Source: Knoellia sp031844405 (GTDB lineage: Bacteria; Actinomycetota; Actinomycetes; Actinomycetales; Dermatophilaceae). From it: a DNA stretch of 64,000 nt. The notes under the pieces were generated by a model. It made no database searches, was not told the origin of the DNA, and saw only the letters and a program-made list of their open reading frames with translations. Below are positions 1 through 6,745 of the stretch, piece after piece. Numbering within the stretch: position 1 is the stretch's first letter; every line of letters begins with the position of its first letter. Position numbers and translations under genes: made by a program. The stretch is from positions 496,001-560,000 of the forward strand of contig JAUZVC010000003.1 in the NCBI GenBank assembly GCA_031844405.1, given 5' to 3'.

Positions 1-177
1 ATAGATCTCGCCGATCTTGTGCAGGCTGCGCGACGGGTTCTCGGCGACGAACGCGATGCCGTGGTCGTAGCCGAGGACGATCACGGAGCGACCGCGGGCG
101 ATGCCCTTGCGGGCGAAGTCCGCCCGGTCCTTCATGAGCTGCTCGGGCGAGACGTAGAACGGCATACCGGCTGTCAT
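1..177 (-). CDS. prcA: 20S proteasome alpha subunit, N-terminal part (cut by window edge)
   Basis: Only the first 59 codons lie in the window. They begin MTAGMPFYVSPEQLMKDRAD and continue through FARKGIARGRSVIVLGYDHG, the usual N-terminus of actinobacterial PrcA. The alpha subunit forms the outer rings of the 20S core and gates substrate entry. Its ATG overlaps the prcB stop as ATGA, so the two subunits are translationally coupled, as expected for a 1:1 complex. The rest of the gene lies beyond base 1. Confidence 0.95.
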   Translation of the reverse strand, partial: MTAGMPFYVSPEQLMKDRADFARKGIARGRSVIVLGYDHGIAFVAENPSRSLHKIGEIY

Positions 178-1016
178 GACGCACTCCCATCACGGCGGCC
201 GCCGGCGTTGCCCCGCCGGTGCTCGATGATCGCGTCCACGACGGGGGCGACCGCGTCGTCGGGGACGAAGCGCGCGCCCTCGCCGGTGACGAGCGCGACC
301 GTGGGCCAGATGCGCCGGCCGACGTCGGGCCCTCCCGTGGCCGAGTCGTCGTCCGCGGCGTCCCACAGCGCCTCGACGGCCACCCGGACCGCCTCGTCGC
401 TGCTCATGCCGGGGCGGTAGAGCTTCTTCATGGCGCCGCGGGCGAAGAGCGAGCCCGACCCGACGCTGTGGTGGTCGTGCTCCTCGTAGCAGCCGCCCGT
501 GACGTCGTAGCTGAAGATCCGGCCGAGCGACGACTGGTGGTCGTAGCCCGCGAAGACCGGCACGACACTGAGGCCCTGCATCGCCATCCCGAGGTTGCCG
601 CGGATCATCGAGGCGAGGCGGTTGGCCTTGCCCTCGAGGGACATGAGCGTGCCCTCGATCTTCTCGTAGTGCTCGAGCTCGACCTGGAAGAGGCGGACGA
701 GCTCGATCGCGAGGCCCGCGGTGCCGGCGATGCCGACGACGGAGAACTCGTCTGTCGCGAACACCTTCTCCATGTCGCGGTTGGCGATGATGTTGCCCAT
801 CGTCGCGCGCCGGTCACCGGCCATGAGCACGCCGTCGGCGAAGGTCAGGGTGACGATCGTCGTGCCATGGGGCGCGTCGATGGTCGCGCCCGGCGGCAGG
901 CCGCGCCGTGAGGGGATGAGGCTCGGCTCGTGCTCGGCGACGAAGTCCGTGAACGACGACGAACCGGTGCGCAGGTATGCCGCGGGGAGACGTCCGCCGT
1001 CGGGCACCGGGGTCAC
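174..1016 (-). CDS. prcB: 20S proteasome beta subunit (proteolytic, self-processed)
   Basis: 280 aa when started at the GTG whose first bases overlap the pup stop (GTGA). The in-frame upstream extension runs through pup and dop and is not real. Residues 1-51 form the propeptide. It ends in HG before Thr52 of TTIVTLTF, the expected catalytic N-terminal threonine after autocleavage. The mature part carries the family blocks GVLMAGDRRATMGN, GTAGLAIELVRLFQ and GSGSLFARGAMKKLY. It forms the inner rings of the core that degrade pupylated proteins delivered by Mpa. It is the fourth gene of dop-pup-prcB-prcA order after mpa. Confidence 0.97.
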   Translation of the reverse strand: MTPVPDGGRLPAAYLRTGSSSFTDFVAEHEPSLIPSRRGLPPGATIDAPHGTTIVTLTFADGVLMAGDRRATMGNIIANRDMEKVFATDEFSVVGIAGTAGLAIELVRLFQVELEHYEKIEGTLMSLEGKANRLASMIRGNLGMAMQGLSVVPVFAGYDHQSSLGRIFSYDVTGGCYEEHDHHSVGSGSLFARGAMKKLYRPGMSSDEAVRVAVEALWDAADDDSATGGPDVGRRIWPTVALVTGEGARFVPDDAVAPVVDAIIEHRRGNAGGRRDGSAS

Positions 1017-1201
1017 TGGCCGCCCTTCTGGACGAACCCGCGCACGAACTCCTCGGCGTTGGTCTCGAGGACGCCGTCGATCTCGTCGAGGATGTCGTCG
1101 ATGTCGGTGTCGGCGGCCTGCGCCTGGGGCGCCGCGGGCTCGGGGGCGTCGTCCGGACCGTCGTCGCGTCGCCCGGGCTTGATCTGTTCCTGGCCGGCCA
1201 T
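1013..1201 (-). CDS. pup: Prokaryotic ubiquitin-like protein Pup
   Basis: 62 aa, acidic and presumably disordered. The C-terminal region (ILDEIDGVLETNAEEFVRGFVQKGGQ) is the conserved Mpa-binding helix. It ends in GGQ, so the final Gln must be deamidated to Glu by Dop before PafA can ligate it to lysines; in GGE-type species that step is not needed. A strong Shine-Dalgarno (GAGGAGG) lies 5-6 bases before the ATG. The stop overlaps the prcB start. The gene is 53 bases downstream of dop, all on the minus strand. Confidence 0.97.
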   Translation of the reverse strand: MAGQEQIKPGRRDDGPDDAPEPAAPQAQAADTDIDDILDEIDGVLETNAEEFVRGFVQKGGQ

Positions 1202-1254
1202 CGGGTCCTCCTCGTGTCGCCGCCGCACCCTCGCGGGTGCCTGTGCGTCCGAGC

Positions 1255-2781
1255 CTAGTCGGAGGGTCCGTCGGCGACGGCGAGCGACGCGAGCAGTGAC
1301 CGGATGTCGGGCGCTCCCTCGATGAGGTCGCCGACCGCGGCGCGCGTCCCACGGAGGGGTTCGAGGATGGGGATCCGCTGCAGCGACCTCTCCCCCGGCA
1401 CCTCGACGACGACCGAGTCCCACGAGGCCGCGACGACGGCGTCGGGGAACCTGCGCAGACACTCCCCGCGGAACCAGGCCCGTGTGTCCTCGGGCGCATG
1501 GTCCATCGCGCGCGCGGCCTCCTCGTCCGACACGAGCACGTCGACGCGGCCGGTGGCGGCGAGCCGGTGAGCGAGGCCGCGGTCGGCGCGCACGTCGGAC
1601 CACTGGATGTCGACGGCGCGGAGGCGGGGGTCGCCCCAGCCGAGCGAGTCGCGCTCGCGGTAGCCCTCGAGAACGGACAGCTTCGCGACCCAGTCGACCC
1701 ACCGTCGGGCGTCCATCGGGTCGCCCTCGAGCGCCGTGAGGACGCGGTCCCACCACGTGAGGACCTCGGTCGTCTCGGCGTCGACGTCGCTCCCCCACTT
1801 CTGCTCGACGTAGGCCGACGTGAGCTCGTGGTAGGTCCGGAGCAGCTCGACGGGACGGATGGAGCGCCCGTCGGCGAGGTCGATCGTCGACTGCAGCGAC
1901 GGGTCGTGGCTCACCGCCTGGAGGGTGCGCACCGGGGCGAGGACCGACAGGTCCTGGGTGAACGCGTCGTCCTCGATCATCGCGAGCACGAGCGAGGTGG
2001 AGCCCATCTTGAGCAGGTTGGCCACGTCGCAGTGGTTGGCGTCGCCGAGGATCACGTGGAGGCGACGGTAGAGGTCGGCGACGGCGTGCGGCTCGTCACG
2101 GGTGTTGATGATCGGCCGCTTGAGGGTCGTCTCGAGCCCGACCTCCGTCTCGAAGAAGTCGCTGCGCTGCGCGAGCTGGTAGCCGGGTGTGCGCGAGTCG
2201 ACCCCGATGCCGACGCGTCCCGAGCCGCACATCACCTGGCGCACGACGAAGAAGGGCGTGAGCTGGGAGATGATCCGCGCGAACGGCGTGCGCCGCGACA
2301 TGAGGTAGTTCTCGTGCGTGCCGTAGGAGGCGCCCTTGCCGTCGGTGTTGTTCTTGTAGAGGTTGACCCCGGGCGGGACCGTCGCGAGCCGCTGCACGGC
2401 CTCCCGCATGACCAGCTCGCCGGCCTTGTCCCAGACGACGGCGTCGCGCGGCGTCGTCACCTCGGGCGAGGAGTACTCCGGGTGTGCGTGGTCGACGTAG
2501 AGGCGGGCGCCGTTGGTGAGGACGACGTTGGCCATCGTCGGGTCCTCGACGTCGGTGAGCTGGCTCGGGTGCGCCGCCCCGCGTCCCATGTCGAACCCAC
2601 GGGCGTCGCGCAGCGGCGCCTCGTCCGCGTAGTCCCATGAGGCCTGCGCAGGACGGATGCCCCGGCTCGCGGCATACGTCGTCACGACGTCGCCGGAGAG
2701 CACCATCGGGTTGGCGCCGGGGGCACCGGGGACCGAGATGCCGTACTCGGTCTCGATGCCCATGACCCGTCGGACCGTCAT
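1255..2781 (-). CDS. dop: Pup deamidase/depupylase
   Basis: 508 aa beginning MTVRRVMGIETEYGISVPG. The carboxylate-amine-ligase-like fold shared by Dop and PafA is recognisable: the GIETEYG nucleotide/metal motif, YVDHAHPEYSSPE, NLYKNNTDGKGASYGTHENYL and the FFVVRQVMCGSGRVG block. I call it Dop rather than PafA because it sits directly upstream of pup with prcB next. Pup here ends in Gln, which makes a deamidase necessary. Dop also removes Pup from substrates. The in-frame codons upstream of the chosen ATG (residues MLVVGLGHVRI...) look non-coding. Confidence 0.94.
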   Translation of the reverse strand: MTVRRVMGIETEYGISVPGAPGANPMVLSGDVVTTYAASRGIRPAQASWDYADEAPLRDARGFDMGRGAAHPSQLTDVEDPTMANVVLTNGARLYVDHAHPEYSSPEVTTPRDAVVWDKAGELVMREAVQRLATVPPGVNLYKNNTDGKGASYGTHENYLMSRRTPFARIISQLTPFFVVRQVMCGSGRVGIGVDSRTPGYQLAQRSDFFETEVGLETTLKRPIINTRDEPHAVADLYRRLHVILGDANHCDVANLLKMGSTSLVLAMIEDDAFTQDLSVLAPVRTLQAVSHDPSLQSTIDLADGRSIRPVELLRTYHELTSAYVEQKWGSDVDAETTEVLTWWDRVLTALEGDPMDARRWVDWVAKLSVLEGYRERDSLGWGDPRLRAVDIQWSDVRADRGLAHRLAATGRVDVLVSDEEAARAMDHAPEDTRAWFRGECLRRFPDAVVAASWDSVVVEVPGERSLQRIPILEPLRGTRAAVGDLIEGAPDIRSLLASLAVADGPSD

Positions 2782-2849
2782 GAACCCATCCCAGCGACAC
2801 CGAATCCGGACATGGCCCAAGCCAACCACGAGCACGGCATACTCCCGGC

Positions 2850-3818
2850 ATGCGCTCGTACCGCGGGATGTCCCCGCTCACCACCGCGACCGTCGCCCTC
2901 ATCGACCGGATGCGGGTGCCCGTCGAGGAGATGACCGAGGAGCAGCGCCACGAGGCACGCGGCGCGACCTACCCGACGAAGCCCCCGCACTCGTGGGTGA
3001 CGGGCGTCGCCGACCCGGCCGTCGGCATCACCTTCGGGACGGCGCCGGCGCGCGACGGCTACGAGATCCCGCTGCGGATCTACCGGCCCCGCGCGATCCG
3101 CGACGCCCAGGACGACGTGCCCGTCATCGTGTGGTTCCACGGCGGCGGCTGGGTGCTCGGCAACGTCGTCAACTACGACCCGATCTGCACCCACCTCGCG
3201 ACCGAGGTCGGCGCCGTCGTCGTCAGCGTCGACTACCGCCTCGCCCCCGAGCACCCGGCGCCGACGGCCGTGCACGACGCCGTCGACGCGACGACGTGGG
3301 TCGCCGCCCAGTCCGACGTGCTGCGGGCCGACGCGCACCGCCTGGCCGTCGCCGGCGACTCGGCGGGCGGCAACCTCGCGGCCGTCGTGGCACAGGTCGT
3401 CGCGTCCACCGGCGCCGAGTGGGTCAGGCACCAGGCGCTGCTCTACCCCGCGACCGACCTCACCATGGCGTCGCCGTCGATCGACGAGCACCCCAACGCC
3501 CCCATCCTCACCCGCGACTCGATCCTCGCCTTCCGAGACCACTACTGCCCGGACCGCGACTACGAGAACCCGCTCCTGTCACCGCTCTTCGGGGCGTTGG
3601 AAGGCCTGCCGCCCGCGCTCATCCAGACCGCGGACCTCGACCCGATCCGGGACGACGGTGCCCGGTATGCCGTCGCGTTGCGCGAGGCGGGCGTCGACGT
3701 CCGGCTCACGAACTATCTTCGGGTCCCGCACGGGTTCGCGAGCTTCCCCGGGGCCGCGGCGGCGGGTGCCCAGCACCGCTGGGAGCTCGTCAGTGAACTG
3801 CGGCGTCACCTGACCTGA
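2850..3818 (+). CDS. Alpha/beta hydrolase, hormone-sensitive-lipase type
   Basis: 322 aa carboxylesterase-like protein. The oxyanion-hole motif HGGGW is at residues 97-101, the nucleophile motif GDSAGG has Ser171, and a late TADLDPIRDDGARY block and VPHGF supply the acid and histidine of the triad. No signal peptide is visible, so it is probably cytoplasmic. The substrate cannot be told from sequence. It is divergent from dop, with only 68 bases between the two starts, and it opens the plus-strand block that separates dop from mpa. The next gene starts 21 bases downstream. A start at the second Met (MSPLTTATV) is possible. Confidence 0.9.
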   Translation: MRSYRGMSPLTTATVALIDRMRVPVEEMTEEQRHEARGATYPTKPPHSWVTGVADPAVGITFGTAPARDGYEIPLRIYRPRAIRDAQDDVPVIVWFHGGGWVLGNVVNYDPICTHLATEVGAVVVSVDYRLAPEHPAPTAVHDAVDATTWVAAQSDVLRADAHRLAVAGDSAGGNLAAVVAQVVASTGAEWVRHQALLYPATDLTMASPSIDEHPNAPILTRDSILAFRDHYCPDRDYENPLLSPLFGALEGLPPALIQTADLDPIRDDGARYAVALREAGVDVRLTNYLRVPHGFASFPGAAAAGAQHRWELVSELRRHLT

Positions 3819-3839
3819 CCTCTGGCCTAGGGTCGGACC

Positions 3840-4829
3840 ATGCGAGAGATCGTCGTCTTCTCCGGTAGTGCACACCCGGCCCTCGCCGCGGCGATCTGCG
3901 ACCAGCTCGGGGTGCCGCTCTCGCCCAGCGACATCAAGCGCTTCAGCAACGACTGCCTCCAGGCCCAGCTGCTCGCCAACTGCCGGCAGCGCGACGTCTA
4001 CATCGTCCAGCCGCTCGTGCCGCCCACGCAGGAGCACCTCATGGAGCTGCTCCTCATGATCGACGCGGCTCGGGGTGCGTCGGCGGCGCAGATCACGGCG
4101 GTCATCCCGCACTTCGCCTACGCCCGCTCGGACAAGAAGGATGCGTCGCGCATCTCGCTCGGCGGCCGGCTCGTCGCCGACCTCATCTCGACCGCGGGCG
4201 CCCATCGGGTCCTGACGATGAACCTCCACGCGCCGCAGGTCCACGGCTTCTTCTCGGTGCCGGTCGACCACCTCACGGCGCTCGGAGTGCTCGCCGACCA
4301 CTTCCGCGGGACCGACCTCACCGACTCGGTCGTCGTCTCCCCCGACCTCGGCAACGCCAAGGAGGCGACGCAGTTCTCGCGGCTGCTCGGCCTGCCCGTC
4401 GCCGCCGGCAGCAAGAAGCGCGAGAGCGACGACAAGGTCGTCATCGACTCGATCGTCGGCGACGTCCGCGGCAAGCGGGCCATCGTGCTCGACGACGAGA
4501 TCGCGACGGGCGGCTCCATCATCGAGCTGCTCGACCGGCTGTCCGACTTCGGCGTCACCGAGGCGGCGGTCGCCTGCACGCACGGGCTCTTCGCGGGCCG
4601 TGCTGTCGAGCGGCTGCGCAACCACCCGATGGTGAGCCAGGTCGTCACGACCGACACCGTTCCCGCGCCCGGCGGCTGGCCCGAGCTTCAGGTGCGCACC
4701 GTCTCCGGTCTCTTCGCGGAGGCGATCACGCGGATCCACGAGGGCGAGTCCGTGAGCATCCTCTTCGACGGCGTCGACCCGACTCACGCGCCGCCGCAGG
4801 GGTCGCTCTTCGACAAGGTCGGGAGCTGA
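3840..4829 (+). CDS. Ribose-phosphate diphosphokinase family protein (divergent paralog)
   Basis: 329 aa, close to the length of PRPP synthetases (about 315-330). Recognisable elements are IVVFSGSAHPALA at the N-terminus, HFAYARSDKKD in the ATP region, VVSPDLGNAKEA and the PRPP loop IVLDDEIATGGSI. The PRPP loop differs from the housekeeping enzyme's DDMIDTxGT form, and DLGNAK replaces the usual DxG/R motif. It is therefore probably a second, divergent Prs, with activity on ribose-5-phosphate inferred only. The DUF3054 gene follows after one base. Confidence 0.85.
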   Translation: MREIVVFSGSAHPALAAAICDQLGVPLSPSDIKRFSNDCLQAQLLANCRQRDVYIVQPLVPPTQEHLMELLLMIDAARGASAAQITAVIPHFAYARSDKKDASRISLGGRLVADLISTAGAHRVLTMNLHAPQVHGFFSVPVDHLTALGVLADHFRGTDLTDSVVVSPDLGNAKEATQFSRLLGLPVAAGSKKRESDDKVVIDSIVGDVRGKRAIVLDDEIATGGSIIELLDRLSDFGVTEAAVACTHGLFAGRAVERLRNHPMVSQVVTTDTVPAPGGWPELQVRTVSGLFAEAITRIHEGESVSILFDGVDPTHAPPQGSLFDKVGS

Positions 4830-4830
4830 C

Positions 4831-5178
4831 GTGGCGCGACTGGTCGCACCGCTGCTCGACCTGCTCGCCGTCCTCGTCTTCGCCCTCGTCGGGCGTCGCT
4901 CGCACGCGCACGGCATCACGCTCGGCGGCGTGCTCGAGACGGCGGCGCCGTTCCTCTGCGGGACGGCGGCGGGCTGGCTGCTCGCCTCGCTCACGCTCGA
5001 CTCGTCGCCACGGTCGTGGCAGTTCGGCGCGGTCGTCGTGGCGGCGACGGTCGTCATCGGGATGCTGCTGCGCCGGCTCGCCACGGCGGGCACGGCCCCG
5101 TCCTTCGTGGTCGTCGCCACACTCTTCCTCGCCGCCACGATGCTCGGCTGGCGCCTCCTCGCCCGCTGGATCTCCTAG
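4831..5178 (+). CDS. DUF3054 family small membrane protein
   Basis: 115 aa from a GTG one base after the preceding stop. It has four hydrophobic segments: residues about 6-20, 35-53, 64-80 and 89-110. The conserved features of the family are present: GRRSHAHG after helix 1 and ETAAPFLCGTAAGWLL. It is an integral membrane protein of unknown function. Its tight coupling to the PRPP-synthetase-like gene suggests co-expression. Confidence 0.85.
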   Translation: MARLVAPLLDLLAVLVFALVGRRSHAHGITLGGVLETAAPFLCGTAAGWLLASLTLDSSPRSWQFGAVVVAATVVIGMLLRRLATAGTAPSFVVVATLFLAATMLGWRLLARWIS

Positions 5179-5226
5179 CCCGCCCCCTCTCCCGCCTCCC
5201 TCCCGCTTTCCCGCCTCCCGCCTCCC

Positions 5227-5281
5227 GCAACTGATTGCCCCACCGCGAGGGGCATGAACTCGGCGTGGGGCAATCAGTTGC
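5227..5281. repeat. Palindromic repeat upstream of the AbiEi/nuclease gene
   Basis: A perfect 17-base inverted repeat: GCAACTGATTGCCCCAC at 5227-5243 and its complement at 5265-5281, around a 21-base loop. The same outer arm (GCAACTGATTGCCC) recurs at 6573-6723, beyond the gene at 5417-6484. That gene is therefore bracketed by one repeat family. The rest of the 238-base gap (5179-5416) has no other feature I can support. Confidence 0.9.
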
Positions 5282-5416
5282 GGTGAGGCGGGCGACTGGT
5301 GGCGCCACGTCGGGGGCGGTCCAGCTCATCCACAGGCCGTCACGGTGGACGGAACCATCCACAGGTGATGGCGTTGGTGCTGTCCCGGACCGGGACCACT
5401 CTGGTCGCCTCGGCCG

Positions 5417-6484
5417 ATGGACCATCACGCTTCGGCCTTCGCCTCCCTCCCCCAGCCGTTCAGCCGGGCCGAGATCCTGCTCACCGGCGTGTCCGAATGG
5501 ACCCTTCGCAGGGCAGCCGCCTCCGGCTTCCTCATCACCCTCGCCAAGGGACTGTATGCCGTCCGCGAACCCTGGCTGGCCCAGAGCCAGTGGGCCCGCC
5601 ACCGACACAAGGCAGTCGCTGCTGCACGCCTCACCCCGGACGCCATCGTGAGCCACGCGAGTGGCGCGGCGCTGCTGGGACTGCCGCACCCGGCATACGC
5701 ACCCGAGAAGGTCGCCATGACGGTGCTGGACGACGTGCGCACCAGCCGACAGGACACCTGGCGTCGGTTCCATCGAGGGCGCACGCCACCCGAGCATGTC
5801 GTCATCCGCCATGGCGTGCCCGGATTCGTCGCTTCGCGGGTCGTCATCGACAGTGGGCGGGAGGTGCATGGACGCGATGCCCTCGCGATCGCGGACGGGG
5901 CGATTCGCGCAGGTCTGGTGTGTCGGGACGAGCTGCTCGACATGCGCTCCCACCAGCGACACTGGCCCGGCGTCGCAGCGACCAACGACGTCCTGCTGTT
6001 GGCGGACGGCCGACGCGAGAACTGGCTGGAGTCGGCGTCCGCGTGGTCGATGAGGCGGTGGGGTCTGCCCGTGGGCGCGCCGCAGGTCAACGTGTTCACC
6101 ACGGACGGCGAGTTCGTCGGGCGCCCGGACGTCCTCTGGCAGGCTCAGGGTCTCGTCGGCGAGGCCGACGGGATCGACAAGTACCTCCTGAACGGGGCCA
6201 CCGACCGGGAGGTCCGCGCGCAGCTCCAGCGGGAGGCCGTGCGCGAGACAGGGTTCACGGACCTGGGCCTGCAGGTGATCCGGTGGACACCGCGCGAGTC
6301 GATTCTCGGGGAGGCCATCCACACGAGGTTCACCCGGAACGCCGACTCGACGCGAAGCGCCAAGGTCCGGGCAGTGTTCCGGTGCTCGTGCTGCAACCAC
6401 CCGCTCGAGGAGTGCCTCGTCGAGGCGGAGCTCCTCGAGTGGCGTGGCCGCGTGGCGCGAATGCTCGAGCGGCGCATCTGGTGA
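5417..6484 (+). CDS. AbiEi-type winged-helix protein with C-terminal PD-(D/E)XK/DUF559-like nuclease domain
   Basis: 355 aa. Residues 10-60 (FSRAEILLTGVSEWTLRRAAASG...LAKGLYAVR) resemble the AbiEi antitoxin-type winged helix, and residues 70-165 the AbiEi-like middle region (SHASGAALLGLP). The C-terminal part looks like a Vsr/DUF559-type nuclease: Glu205 in WLESASAW, Asp238 in GRPDVLW, then GEADGIDKY with Glu249, Asp251 and Lys255, and later QREAVRETG. No AbiEii-type nucleotidyltransferase toxin is adjacent, so this is a stand-alone form rather than a classical type IV pair. It may bind and cut DNA. Its TTG/CTG-rich N-terminus has no clear ribosome site. Palindromes of one family lie on both sides. 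Confidence 0.75.
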   Translation: MDHHASAFASLPQPFSRAEILLTGVSEWTLRRAAASGFLITLAKGLYAVREPWLAQSQWARHRHKAVAAARLTPDAIVSHASGAALLGLPHPAYAPEKVAMTVLDDVRTSRQDTWRRFHRGRTPPEHVVIRHGVPGFVASRVVIDSGREVHGRDALAIADGAIRAGLVCRDELLDMRSHQRHWPGVAATNDVLLLADGRRENWLESASAWSMRRWGLPVGAPQVNVFTTDGEFVGRPDVLWQAQGLVGEADGIDKYLLNGATDREVRAQLQREAVRETGFTDLGLQVIRWTPRESILGEAIHTRFTRNADSTRSAKVRAVFRCSCCNHPLEECLVEAELLEWRGRVARMLERRIW

Positions 6485-6572
6485 GGGCCGGCGCTGACGC
6501 CACTCGAACGGAGGAGGGCAGGTGCGTCGGGGCTTCGAGCCCACGGTGGGCGACGACCTCCCGCCCCTGCCC

Positions 6573-6626
6573 CAACTGATTGCCCGACGGCGAGGTCCTC
6601 AGGCCTCGCCGTCGGGCAATCAGTTG
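6573..6626. repeat. Perfect 23-bp inverted repeat downstream of the AbiEi/nuclease gene
   Basis: Arms at 6573-6595 and 6604-6626 are perfect complements separated by 8 bases. The outer 14 bases match the arm of the palindrome at 5227-5281. The hairpin lies 88 bases after the AbiEi/nuclease stop and 120 bases before the convergent mpa stop, so it could also act as a two-way terminator. No T-run follows. Confidence 0.92.
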
Positions 6627-6723
6627 CCGGCCGGACCTCGCGGTGGGGCAATCAGTTGCGGGCCGGGCCTCGCGGTGGGGCAATCAGTTGCGGGCCGGGT
6701 CTCGCGGTGGGGCAATCAGTTGC
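6614..6723 (+). repeat. Tandem array, period 32 bp, of GGGCAATCAGTTGC
   Basis: The 14-base word GGGCAATCAGTTGC occurs at 6614, 6646, 6678 and 6710, exactly 32 bases apart. The 18-base intervals are nearly identical (CGGCCGGACCTCGCGGTG and variants). The first copy is also the right arm of the 6573-6626 hairpin. The array looks like repeated duplication of the right half of the palindrome. The last copy ends 22 bases before the mpa stop codon. Confidence 0.93.
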
Positions 6724-6745
6724 GTGGGGTGGGGCGGAGGGAGGG

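Noticed and set aside
6614..6723. CRISPR array suggested by a 32-bp period
   Set aside because: The intervals between the 14-base words are nearly identical, not unique spacers, and no cas genes are nearby.
5227..6723. Insertion sequence with terminal inverted repeats around the AbiEi gene
   Set aside because: No transposase motifs and no flanking target duplication could be seen; the arms occur as complete palindromes on each side rather than single terminal repeats.
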